Shown piece by piece: positions 1 through 10,400 of a stretch of DNA of 64,000 bases (position 1 is its first letter; each line of letters starts with the position of its first letter). A program made the position numbers and the translations under genes. This DNA comes from Urechidicola croceus (GTDB lineage Bacteria; Bacteroidota; Bacteroidia; Flavobacteriales; Flavobacteriaceae): assembly GCF_001761325.1 (NCBI RefSeq), contig NZ_CP017478.1:1943501-2007500 (forward strand), read 5' to 3'. The notes below the pieces were generated by a model that had not been told where the DNA came from, ran no database searches, and was given only the letters and a program-made list of their open reading frames with translations.

Positions 1-117
1 ATTACTGAACTTGATGGAAAAATGTTTATGAGTACTTTTAATTGTATTGAATCAATAAAAAATGAATGGGAAATAATTGCAAAAAAATCTCTTAATTCGA
101 TTAAAATTACAGAGTAA
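1..117 (+). CDS. C-terminal end of an unidentified protein (truncated by window edge)
   Basis: Frame 1 is open from the first base to a TAA at 115-117 and encodes 38 residues ending KSLNSIKITE. No start is visible because the gene begins outside the window. The peptide is rich in Lys, Ile and Asn like neighbouring genes, but it is too short to assign to a family. It lies 60 bp upstream of the large secreted protein on the same strand. Confidence 0.55.
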   Translation: MTELDGKMFMSTFNCIESIKNEWEIIAKKSLNSIKITE

Positions 118-177
118 TTTGTTAATTTTTTTTAACAAATTCTGTTAGTAAATATAATTTTTATATAAATTCATTCT

Positions 178-3100
178 ATGAAAAGACTACTAATTATATT
201 TTTATTAATTAGGTACACTATTTGTTATTCTCAAAATGAATCTAAAATTTGGTATTTTGGTGAAAACGCAGGTTTAGATTTTAATTCTGGCAGCCCTATT
301 GCTTTAAATGATGGTCAATTAAATACTGACGAAGGGTGTGCAAGTATTGCTGATATTAATGGAAATTTATTATTTTATTCGGATGGAATAACAATATGGA
401 ATAGAAATCATTCGATAATGTTAAATGGAACAGGATTAAATGGACATCCATCAAGTACTAATTCAGCAATAATAATTCCTAAACCAAATACTCCTAATAT
501 ATATTATATTTTTACTGTTGATCAATTGGGTTGGTCCAATGGCTTACAATTTTCTGAAATTGATATGACATTAGATTCTGGCATGGGTGGAGTAACAAAT
601 AATAAAAATATTGTTTTAGAAACACCAGTGACAGAAAAAGTGACAGCTGTTAAAAGTTTAGACGGTGAATCAATTTGGGTAGTGAGTCATAAATGGCATA
701 GTAATGAATTCATTGCTTTTAATGTATCTAGTGCAGGTGTAAATATGAATCCAGTAATTTCAGCTGTAGGATCAATTATTACCGATATTGTAGGAAACAG
801 TACAGGAGGAACAATAAAAATATCTCCAGATGGAACTAGACTTTCAGTAGCTAATTCTATAATTTTAAATAATATAGAACTTTTTGACTTTGATAATACA
901 TCAGGGATAGTATCTAATTTTATTGAACTTAATGATTTCCCCCCATTATTTTTCTCTATGGGTCCATATGGATTAGAATTTTCTCCAAATAGTAATTTAC
1001 TATACGTTAGTATACCAGAATATGGTATATATCAATATAATATTTCACTAGGATCAGAAAGCGCTATTAATAACTCTAAAATAGAAATTTTCACTAATAA
1101 TCTTGGTGATGCCTCTTGTGCAATGCAATTAGCTGTTGATGGAAAAATATATGTATCAAATTACGGAAAAACATTTTTAGATGTTATTAATTCTCCTAAT
1201 ATTTTAGGTTTAAATTGTAATTTTCAAAAAGCTGCAGTTTCTCTTAATGGCAGAAAAGTGTTTTATGGATTACCTCCTTTTATCCAATCCTATTTTAATA
1301 TAGGTTTATCATATCAATATAATTGTTTAGGAAACACAACAGAATTTAATTTAAACACTACAGTTGATTCTGTAGTTTGGGATTTTGGTGATCCAGCCTC
1401 AGGAGTAAACAATACCTCAATAGATATAGAACCTACACATATTTTTTCATCGCCTGGAACGTACACAGTTACGGCAACTGCAACAAGTGGTGGAGAAACT
1501 GCTGAATCTGAAATTGAAGTTGTAATTTACGAAACACCTATAGCACATCCTATTGATGATATGATATTGTGTGATACCGAACATGATGGATTTATAATTT
1601 ATGATTTAACTACGCTAGAAAATGATATCTTAAATGGTCAAGATCCTGATTTATTTGAAGTAACTTATTATGATGGAATATCCAATTATAATGATAATAG
1701 TCCAATGGAACATCCTGATATGTTTGAATTACTAACACTTTCAAATGCTGATCCAGTGATAAGTGTACGAAACAAAAATAATCCAGCATGTGAAGATTCC
1801 ATGACTTTCAATATTGCTGTTATTGAATCGCCATTAATCAATCTAAATATAATTGATTTACCATTATGTGACAACACTAGTATTGGAACAGAAACTGATG
1901 GACTTATTGAAATTGATTTAACTCAAAAAGAAGAGGAAATTTTAAATTGGGAAACACAACCTGATTATAATATTACTTATTTCACAGATGATTTATATAC
2001 TGATGAAATCTTGGATCCAACTACTTATCAAAACACAAATACCACGGAGACAATTTATGTGAATGTAACTAATACTTCTCATTCTAATAACTCTTGTGAT
2101 TCTAAAACAAGTTTTAATCTTGTAGTTAATGCACTTCCAACTATCACACCAATAGTTGAACTCAAACAATGTGATGATGATAATGATGGTTTTAGTGATT
2201 TTAATTTAGAAGAAATTATTGATGCAATTACTACAAATGCTATCAACGAAACCATTACTTTTCATGAAACTTTAGAATTAGCCGAAAGTGGAAACTCTCC
2301 AATTCCAAATACTATAACTTATACCAACGAAACAGTAAATACCGATACTATTTGGGCAAGAGTTGAAAACGTTGATGGTTGTTACAAAACCTCTCAAGTG
2401 AATTTAATTGTTTCAACAACATTGATTCCTAGTTCATTTCAACGTGATTTTTATCAATGTGATGACGATACTGATGGAATTGCAATTTTTGATTTTAGTA
2501 GTGTGAATACTGAAATTGAAGCCTTGTTTCCTGTCGGACAACAATTGGATATTACTTATTACCGAAATGTTGACGATGCTTTGGCAGAAGAAAACTTTAT
2601 TACGGATATTTCTAACTATGAAAATAGTGGTTATCCAAATTCACAAGATATTTATGTGCGAGTGGACAGTCAATTGGACAATAGTTGCCTTGGATTGGGC
2701 GCACATATTTCTTTGACTGTTGAAACTGTTCCTGTGGCAAATCCTGTCACAATAAGTGAACAGTGTGATCCTGATGGCGATGGCTTGTATGAATTTGATA
2801 CCTCAACTATTCAAAGTACCATTATCGGAACTCAAACAGATGTTGAAGTATTTTATGTTGCTGAAAATGGCGATGACTTGCCAAGTCCGTTACCAAATCC
2901 TTTTCAAACGGCTTCACAAACTATTACTGTGAGAGTTGAAAATACACTTTCTCAAGATCCAAATGGTAGATGTTTTGACGAAACAACCATTGATTTTTCT
3001 GTGGATGCAGCCGCAGTTGCGAATCCAATTGATAATTTAATCGAATGTGATGATGATATTGATGGATTGTTTCCTTTTGATACTTCTGCTATTGAAACAA

Positions 3101-4032
3101 CGGTTCTAAATGGACAAACAGATATGATTGTATCGTACACGGATAGTCAAGGAAATGTACTTTCAAATCCGTTACCAAATCCTTTTTTATCAGGAAATGA
3201 AACGATCACTGTACGAGTTGAAAATCCATTAAATACGATTTGTTATGATGAAACTTCGTTTGAATTGATTGTGCGTGAGCGACCACAATTTGAATTGGAT
3301 GAAGAAGATGTTATTTGCATTAATGAAAGTCCGAGTTTAACAGTGAGTACACGAAATGAGATTAATACAGAATCTTATGAATGGACAGATTCAGACGGAA
3401 CTATTATAAGTACGGATGCTTCTGCAACTGTTACTGAAGGTGGTATTTATTCAGTGATTGCAATTTCAAGTTTTGGATGTGAGTCTTTTCCGCAAGAAAT
3501 AACAATCGATGAATCTGAAAAAGCAATAATCACTCAAGAAATGATTACAATTATTGATGATTCTGATAATAACAGTATTTCAATTGATATTTCTAATCTT
3601 GGTTCTGGTGATTATGAATTTTCATTGGAAAGTGAATCTGGTATGTATCAAGACGAACCGATTTTTGAAAATGTTCCAGCAGGAATTCATACTGTTTATG
3701 TTCAAGATAAAAACAATTGCGGCATCACTCCTATTCAAGTTTCTGTTATCGGATACCCAAAATATTTTACGCCAAATAATGATGGTGTAAATGACACTTG
3801 GAATGTAAAAGGAACTAATTCTAATTTTTATGGCAATTCTATTATTTACATTTATGATCGATTTGGAAAAATAGTAGCAAATATTCTTCCAAATTCTGAA
3901 GGTTGGAATGGAATTTATAATGGTAAAGAATTACCCGCAACCGATTATTGGTTCAAGGTAGAATTTATAGATGAAGATGGAACTTCATTTATCAGAAAAG
4001 GGCATTTTAGTTTGATTAGAAGAGGTTATTAA
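178..4032 (+). CDS. large secreted adhesin-like protein with PKD domain and T9SS type B (CHU_C) sorting domain
   Basis: A 1284-residue secreted protein. Residues 1-19 are a signal peptide ending CYSQ. Residues about 25-380 look like a beta-propeller-type region with phrases such as ADINGNLLFYSDG and SPDGTRLSVAN. A PKD-like domain at about 395-450 contains WDFGDP and GTYTVTATA. The following 600 residues repeat a roughly 90-100 residue module headed by CDxxxDG motifs (CDTEHDG, CDDDNDG, CDDDTDG, CDPDGDG, CDDDIDG). The last 90 residues begin YFTPNNDGVNDTW and match the gliding-motility-associated C-terminal domain that directs T9SS export and surface attachment. A surface adhesin or matrix role is inferred; the ligand cannot be predicted. 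Confidence 0.88.
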   Translation: MKRLLIIFLLIRYTICYSQNESKIWYFGENAGLDFNSGSPIALNDGQLNTDEGCASIADINGNLLFYSDGITIWNRNHSIMLNGTGLNGHPSSTNSAIIIPKPNTPNIYYIFTVDQLGWSNGLQFSEIDMTLDSGMGGVTNNKNIVLETPVTEKVTAVKSLDGESIWVVSHKWHSNEFIAFNVSSAGVNMNPVISAVGSIITDIVGNSTGGTIKISPDGTRLSVANSIILNNIELFDFDNTSGIVSNFIELNDFPPLFFSMGPYGLEFSPNSNLLYVSIPEYGIYQYNISLGSESAINNSKIEIFTNNLGDASCAMQLAVDGKIYVSNYGKTFLDVINSPNILGLNCNFQKAAVSLNGRKVFYGLPPFIQSYFNIGLSYQYNCLGNTTEFNLNTTVDSVVWDFGDPASGVNNTSIDIEPTHIFSSPGTYTVTATATSGGETAESEIEVVIYETPIAHPIDDMILCDTEHDGFIIYDLTTLENDILNGQDPDLFEVTYYDGISNYNDNSPMEHPDMFELLTLSNADPVISVRNKNNPACEDSMTFNIAVIESPLINLNIIDLPLCDNTSIGTETDGLIEIDLTQKEEEILNWETQPDYNITYFTDDLYTDEILDPTTYQNTNTTETIYVNVTNTSHSNNSCDSKTSFNLVVNALPTITPIVELKQCDDDNDGFSDFNLEEIIDAITTNAINETITFHETLELAESGNSPIPNTITYTNETVNTDTIWARVENVDGCYKTSQVNLIVSTTLIPSSFQRDFYQCDDDTDGIAIFDFSSVNTEIEALFPVGQQLDITYYRNVDDALAEENFITDISNYENSGYPNSQDIYVRVDSQLDNSCLGLGAHISLTVETVPVANPVTISEQCDPDGDGLYEFDTSTIQSTIIGTQTDVEVFYVAENGDDLPSPLPNPFQTASQTITVRVENTLSQDPNGRCFDETTIDFSVDAAAVANPIDNLIECDDDIDGLFPFDTSAIETTVLNGQTDMIVSYTDSQGNVLSNPLPNPFLSGNETITVRVENPLNTICYDETSFELIVRERPQFELDEEDVICINESPSLTVSTRNEINTESYEWTDSDGTIISTDASATVTEGGIYSVIAISSFGCESFPQEITIDESEKAIITQEMITIIDDSDNNSISIDISNLGSGDYEFSLESESGMYQDEPIFENVPAGIHTVYVQDKNNCGITPIQVSVIGYPKYFTPNNDGVNDTWNVKGTNSNFYGNSIIYIYDRFGKIVANILPNSEGWNGIYNGKELPATDYWFKVEFIDEDGTSFIRKGHFSLIRRGY

Positions 4033-4038
4033 TACTGA

Positions 4039-4075
4039 ATCAATAACAATTTCATAAAATTAAAATCTCATTTTT
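4039..4075 (+). repeat. 37-bp imperfect repeat, copy 1
   Basis: ATCAATAACAATTTCATA at 4039-4056 and ATCTCATTTTT at 4065-4075 recur with identical spacing at 13981-14017. Copy 1 lies between the stop of the adhesin gene and the RAYT pseudogene. Both copies are within about 110 bp of a RAYT sequence. Function unknown. Confidence 0.6.
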
Positions 4076-4084
4076 ATATTGGAT

Positions 4085-4419
4085 AGATTATTTACAAAGA
4101 CCTCAAAATACTAGATGAATCATTTAATTTTTGTATAAAGAACATAGACTTACAAGTGCATGCGTATGTATATATGAAAAGTCATTTACATTTAATAGTA
4201 TCTTCAAATACAAATGAAATATAACTATTATTAGAGATTTTAAAAAAACATATTTCTAAAAAACTCATTGAAGCCATCAAAATCATCCAAAATCTTATAA
4301 ACAATGGTTATTGTAAAGATTTGAATATGTAGCAAAAAGAACAAAAATGTACTGCCAACTACCATTTCAAACTACAGATGAATGAAATTTATATCGATAA
4401 ACATACCAAGTATTCTTAA
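4085..4419 (+). pseudogene. decayed REP-associated tyrosine transposase (RAYT / Y1_Tnp-like)
   Basis: This stretch fills most of a 550-bp gap. One frame from about 4135 reads HAYVYMKSHLHLIVSSN, a stop, LLLEILKKHISKKLIEAI, a second stop, then YHFKLQ and ends at TAA 4417-4419. The order matches the RAYT family: an H-x-H metal motif inside hLHLI, then a helix with ISKKLIEAI, then a YQFWQ-like segment. The upstream piece LFTKTSKY lies in another frame, so there is at least one frameshift and two in-frame stops. It is a separate, much more degraded copy than the intact gene at 13322. The rest of the gap (4033-4084 and 4420-4582) holds a short repeat shared with 13981 and the promoter region of the next gene. 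Confidence 0.7.
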
Positions 4420-4511
4420 AATTCTTAATAAACCTTTTCCAACACCAACTAAATAAATGACATTTAGATAATTAACTTGCGCATGTTAAATTTAAGTAAA
4501 TTATAAAATTT

Positions 4512-4525
4512 CACGGTTTTCAGTG
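4512..4525. promoter_or_regulatory. dyad CACGGTTTTCAGTG upstream of the RHS locus
   Basis: A near-palindrome with CACGG and CAGTG arms around TTTT, 57 bp before the start codon at 4583. It is followed by AGGTATTTTATCCC and a partial -7-like box, TAGTTTG. A perfect version, CACGGAAAACCGTG, sits at 48346-48359. It may be an operator for a regulator; this is inference from symmetry and position. Confidence 0.4.
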
Positions 4526-4582
4526 AGGTATTTTATCCCATATTTTTCATAGTTTGCACCTCATAAATCAAACCAATTTTTA

Positions 4583-7486
4583 ATGAAAAAGATTCTATTT
4601 ATCTCAACCCTATTTTTACTATTTACAAATCTATTATTAGCGCAAAACCCAAACGACGATCCAAATCGATTTTTTTACTCACCATATATAGAACATTATA
4701 CCAATGTAATCCCAGAAACGCCTAACGCATCGAATTTTACTCAATATGGGAATGTTCCTGTTGATTATTCAACGGGAGTTCCAAATATCTCAATTCCATT
4801 ATACACACTTAGTGTTGACGGAGTAGAAATTCCTATTTCAATATCTTATCACGCTGGTGGAGTTAAAGTAGATGATTTAGCATCTTCTGTAGGCTTAAAG
4901 TGGACTTTAAATGCTGGTGGAGGAATTTTTAGAAGTATTGCTGGAGGTAAAGCAGATGAAGAGGGTTGGATTAATCCTCTTACTTCTTTTCTCGATTATG
5001 ATTGGTATCAGTATCCAGAAAGAGACACTAAAACAATACAAGATTACTTAAAACAAAATGGCAGCAATCATGATCATGATCCAGATATATTCAACTATTC
5101 ATTTCCTGGAGCGTCTGGAAAATTTATTTTTAGGCCTAAAACAACATTGTCTAATCTATCAATATTAAAAGAGCGAGAGGATAAAATAAGTATTTTCCCA
5201 ACAATTATACACAACCCACCTTCTGGACCTGTATTTGACTCTTTTACTACAAAAGACCATAATGGAAATCAATATAATTTTGGAACAAAAGAATCCAATA
5301 ATAATATTAATATTACAACTAGTTTGGATGGTATAGGACAAATAAATTTTAATTCAACTTATAGTTTAATACGCAAAACTACTGCTTGGATGCTAAATAA
5401 TATTACAACAAAAAACAACAAAACTATAAACTTCACGTACTCCCCATATGAATTTGAGTATCAAATCAATGCTATAGGACAAAGAATTAGTATTCGACAA
5501 GAAATTGACCCACAAAACCAAGGATTACCTGATGTTGCTCCGGCACCACTTAATTGCGACCAGGTCTATATTGGTAATAAATTTTTAAAAGAATCAACAT
5601 CTGTTATTTACAGGCCCAAAAATCAATTAATTCAGAAAATATATTCTGACAATATAGAAATTCAATTTGTGTACTCTAATAATGATTCGCTATCAGATTG
5701 GAAAAAACAATTAGATAAAATTGTTATTAAAGATAAAATAGAAAATAAATCTAAAGAATTTAGATTTGTATATGAAACATTTAATGGAGATCCACGACTA
5801 CAATTAAAAGAAGTTTATGAAGTTGGGTTTGACAATCAAAGAAAACCTTCCTATATTTTTTCTTACAATGAAACTCTAACATTACCACCAAAAGGGTCTT
5901 TTTCTAAAGATTATTGGGGATTTTATAATGGTCAAAATAATGGTTCTCTTATACCAAATACAAATAGTGCAAATATTCACCTTGAAAATCCCTTTTTAAG
6001 CCAGTTAGCAGATCGAGAAGTGTATACAAACTATGCTAAAGTTGGAGTGCTCAACAAAATTCAATACCCAACTGGTGGCGCAACAGAATTTGTTTATGAA
6101 TCAAATTCTGATGGATTGAACTTACAAGGAGGGTTACGAATAAAAGAAGTTAAAGATTTAGATGGGGAAGGAAACACCTATAACCACACTTTTTATACTT
6201 ATGAAAATTATAATGGACTATTATGGCGAGAAGATCTTACATATCGTCCATTAGGGGCTACATATATTTATTCGTCTGATTTTGTTTTAACCGATCCTAG
6301 TTTGCATAAACAAGGATATTATTATGGAAAAGTAATTGTAAAACAAAAAAAAGCAGAGGGCGATTTTCTAACAACAGAATATTTCTTCGAAGACAACACT
6401 ACACTCTCAAATTTTGCTTCTTTACCTAAAAAAACGTTATTATTTAAAAATGATAACGTTATTCAACTAAAAGAATTTAAGTATTACAAAACTGTTCTTG
6501 AAGAAATGCATTGGAGACAATTGGGAGATCGTGATTTGTGTTATAATGATGCTCATGAGGGACAGCTATCACCAAATAATTTAATGGGTTATGGAGAACC
6601 AATAAATACGTATTTTAGAAATTATAAGCATGAACTCATAAATGAAATCACAACAAATTACAATGAAGTTCCTGTTTACCAATCAGGGATTTTTACAGTA
6701 AATGAATATAAACCATCAACAACAATCAAAAGTTACCAATACAATGGTGATATGTTAGTTACTAGAGAAACAATAGACACAAGATATAACGAATACATAT
6801 CAAATCATGGGAGCACTCCTGAAAACTTTGATGAAAAAGGAGAACTTTTTTGGATAGAAAATACATATCCTAAAGACTATCCAAGTGATGCCAATCTACA
6901 AGATTTGATCACATCAAAAAATCTAATTGCCTTGCCCATAAGCAAAACAGTAATAAATAAAGGTCAACAAATACAAGGGCAATTTTTCACTTATGACTCT
7001 AATGGAAATATAAAAGAGACTTATTTATTTAATAAAGGTACGGGAACAAACAATTCAAACTCTTCATATATTCCTGAAGATTATGATTTATCAACTACCT
7101 ACTCAAATATTGATGGAAAACCGACTGAAGTTAAGCATAAAGACGGAACAACAACATCTTATATTTGGGGTTACAATAAACAATATCCTGTAGCTAAAAT
7201 TGACAATGCAACTTATGCTCAAATTGAAGCATTACAATACTTTGGTACAAACTTTAATTTTGGTGTGGGCGGATTAAGTATCAATCAAGAAAATTCATTA
7301 CGAAATAACTTAAGCAATTCAATGATTACAACCTACACCTATGATCCATTGATAGGTGTCAAAACTATGACCGACCCCCGGAATCGGACAGTTTATTATT
7401 TCTATGATGGTTTTGGCAGATTAGAGTATGTAAAAGATCATGAAGGAAATATATTAAGTGAGAATGAATATAATTATAAAAACTAA
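4583..7486 (+). CDS. secreted RHS/YD-repeat protein (first gene of a split RHS locus)
   Basis: A 967-residue protein with a signal peptide ending LLLAQ at about residue 21. An N-terminal domain with GVPNISIPLYTL and ISISYHAGGVKVDDLASSVG is the form typical of Bacteroidota proteins encoded just before DUF6443 RHS genes. Tyr-rich YD-type repeats fill the remainder, including the terminal FYDGFGRLEYVKDHEGN. It lacks the RHS core, which is in the next gene 6 bp downstream, so the two genes are almost certainly cotranscribed and act as two halves of one RHS shell. The exported product probably faces the cell surface or medium. Family assignment is firm; the role as a toxin-encasing partner is inference. 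Confidence 0.85.
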   Translation: MKKILFISTLFLLFTNLLLAQNPNDDPNRFFYSPYIEHYTNVIPETPNASNFTQYGNVPVDYSTGVPNISIPLYTLSVDGVEIPISISYHAGGVKVDDLASSVGLKWTLNAGGGIFRSIAGGKADEEGWINPLTSFLDYDWYQYPERDTKTIQDYLKQNGSNHDHDPDIFNYSFPGASGKFIFRPKTTLSNLSILKEREDKISIFPTIIHNPPSGPVFDSFTTKDHNGNQYNFGTKESNNNINITTSLDGIGQINFNSTYSLIRKTTAWMLNNITTKNNKTINFTYSPYEFEYQINAIGQRISIRQEIDPQNQGLPDVAPAPLNCDQVYIGNKFLKESTSVIYRPKNQLIQKIYSDNIEIQFVYSNNDSLSDWKKQLDKIVIKDKIENKSKEFRFVYETFNGDPRLQLKEVYEVGFDNQRKPSYIFSYNETLTLPPKGSFSKDYWGFYNGQNNGSLIPNTNSANIHLENPFLSQLADREVYTNYAKVGVLNKIQYPTGGATEFVYESNSDGLNLQGGLRIKEVKDLDGEGNTYNHTFYTYENYNGLLWREDLTYRPLGATYIYSSDFVLTDPSLHKQGYYYGKVIVKQKKAEGDFLTTEYFFEDNTTLSNFASLPKKTLLFKNDNVIQLKEFKYYKTVLEEMHWRQLGDRDLCYNDAHEGQLSPNNLMGYGEPINTYFRNYKHELINEITTNYNEVPVYQSGIFTVNEYKPSTTIKSYQYNGDMLVTRETIDTRYNEYISNHGSTPENFDEKGELFWIENTYPKDYPSDANLQDLITSKNLIALPISKTVINKGQQIQGQFFTYDSNGNIKETYLFNKGTGTNNSNSSYIPEDYDLSTTYSNIDGKPTEVKHKDGTTTSYIWGYNKQYPVAKIDNATYAQIEALQYFGTNFNFGVGGLSINQENSLRNNLSNSMITTYTYDPLIGVKTMTDPRNRTVYYFYDGFGRLEYVKDHEGNILSENEYNYKN

Positions 7487-7492
7487 TCGGTA

Positions 7493-10400
7493 ATGAGAAA
7501 ATTTATCCTAACACTTTCGCTTCTTTTGCCATTAGTAGTAATGGCTCAATCATATAATCAAAACTTTATTAAAAATACAAGATATAGAAAAGAATTTAAT
7601 GAAACCACCAAAGTTAATGCTGTTGACAATGATAAAATTGAATCAGTCACTTATTATGATGGACTTGGTAGACCTATTCAAACTGTTAATTTACGTGCTG
7701 GAGGGCAAAAACAAGATATAGTTACGCATATTGAGTATGATGCATTAGGAAGACAGTTAAAAGAGTATCTACCTTATGCTGAAACTACAAATAATGGCAT
7801 ATTCAGAACAAACGCTCTAACTTCTACTGAAAGTTTTTACAATACTAGTAAATATGAAAATACCTTAAACCCATTTTCTGAAAAACTATTTGACAATTCT
7901 CCTTTAAATAGAGTAATTAAACAAGCAGCGCCTGGTGAAGATTGGGCTCTCTCTAGTGACCACACTATTAAATTTGACTATAGTTTGAATATAGATAATG
8001 AGGTTAAATTTTATAAAGTTGAGTTTGAAAATGACAATACAGAAAAACCGACTTTAGTGTATGACGGTTTTTATTTAGAAAATCAATTGTATAAAAACAT
8101 TGTAAAAGATGAGAATTGGACCATAAATGATGGTTTGAATCATACAACTGAAGAATTTAAAGATAAATTAGGTCGTGTAATCTTAAAAAGAACCTATAAT
8201 AATGACGAACCTCATGACACACAATATGTATATGATCAATATGGAAATTTGACCTATGTTATTTCTCCTCTTGCTGCTGATATTCCTGTGACTGAGGTAA
8301 CAACTCCAGGTGTTTCTTACCCGGTAAATGACCCTCAAATTTATACCTACGACCATTTAATTGATGAAGGCGAAGGACCTTTTTGGAATGGAGAATTAAC
8401 TACCAACATAGTCAGTACTGGTGTAAATACATATGAATATACCATTGATTTTGATATGAACATTACTTTTGCAACTTTAAAAACTGGAAATGTTTACACA
8501 CTGCCAAATGGACAAGATTTACCAGATACTACATTGTTTTATATACTTAATAAAGATATTGCTCATAACGAATATGCTTTTAAAATTCTAAATGGTAATC
8601 TTCACATTGAATTAACAGGAACTCCTTTTTCTGTTGGTGTAATTGACAAAACAAATACTTTCGTATTAGAAGGTCAAGAAGAAACAACTCAAAATGTTGC
8701 TGATCAAAATACACTTGATGACCTCTGCTACCAATACAAATACGACCATAGAAACCGCCTTGTAGAAAAGAAAATACCTGGTAAAGGGTGGGAACATATT
8801 GTATATAATAAATTAGATCAACCTATTTTAACTCAAGATTCCGAACAAAGAGCAATTAACAAATGGTTATTTACTAAATATGATGCATTTGGTAGAGTCG
8901 TATATACTGGTGAACATTCATACAACCCTACAGGTAATGAAACTAATTCAGGTAGAATAGAATTACAAGAGGACGCAAATAACCATTCAACTCTTTTTGA
9001 GTCTCGTACTACTTCTGGAACATCAACTTCTGGGACAAGCCTTTATTATACAAATAATGCTTTTCCAAACCCAACAACTCAAAATATACTAACAATCAAC
9101 TACTATGACGATTATGGTCATATCAATGCAAGAACTAATCAAATGGCTCTTGGAAGTCCAATAACCAATAATGTAAAAGGATTATCTGTGGGTTCTGAAG
9201 AACGCGTCTTAGGAACAAATACTTGGAATAAAAATTATTTATATTATAACGAAAAAGGACAAGTAATTCGTACAGACAACCATTATTATAATGGTGCTCA
9301 CCAATACGCATTTATTAGAAATACTTTTGAAGGAAATGTAGATGCCGTCAATACCTATTACCGTAAAAGTTCTTCTGAAGGTTACCGCTATTATTATGAT
9401 CGATATGCTTTTGACCATATAGGTAGGCCTACGAGTACCACACAATTTTTAAGATATGGTGAAAACAACTCCTTAGACTATGAAGCCTCTGAAGTACTTT
9501 CAATAAATGAATATGATGAATTAGGACAACTTAAAAGAAAAAAAGTTGGAAATGAAGGAGGAGCACCACTTCAATTTGTAGATTACACCTACAATATTCG
9601 TGGTTGGCTAAAACAAATTAATGATCCGAATGCTGATTTAGGTACTGATCTATTTGCTTTTCAAATAAACTACAACACCAAAGAAATGAATACTCCTGGA
9701 AGTTTTACACCTTTATATAATGGAAATATTCATGAAACCATTTGGAAAACAGCCAATGATGAAGACAATGGAAATGTAACTAGAGCATACGGCTATAAAT
9801 ATGATGCTTTAAATAGAATTACAAATGCTGACTACGGTATAAAAACAGATGGTAATTACAATTTAGGTTCTGGATATGACTTAAGAGTTGATAACTATGA
9901 TAAAAATGGAAATATCACAAGTCTTTATAGAAACAGTCAAGCACCAGGTGTAGGACAAGATGATTTAAGATATTTTTACGAAGGCAATCAATTGATGAAA
10001 GTGGATGAAATGGCAACCTCGGCTAATTATAGAAATGAAGGCTTTAAAAACGGTACTAACTCTGGAAATGATTACGCATACGACACTAACGGCAATATGA
10101 TTCAGGATTTAAATAAAGGAATACAGAATGGTGCAATTACTTACAATCACCTAAATCTTCCTGAACAAATTATTTTCAATAATGATATTAACACCAGAAT
10201 TAACTATCTTTATACCGCAACAGGTCAAAAACTTAAGAAAACTGTGACAAACGGCACTGGAAATACAACAACTACCGAATACTTAGGAAATGTAGTCTAT
10301 GTAGATGATGCTGTACAATTCTTAACACATGCCGAAGGATATGCCGAACACAATGAAAATGATGACACCTACGAGTACATTTACCAACACAAAGACCATC

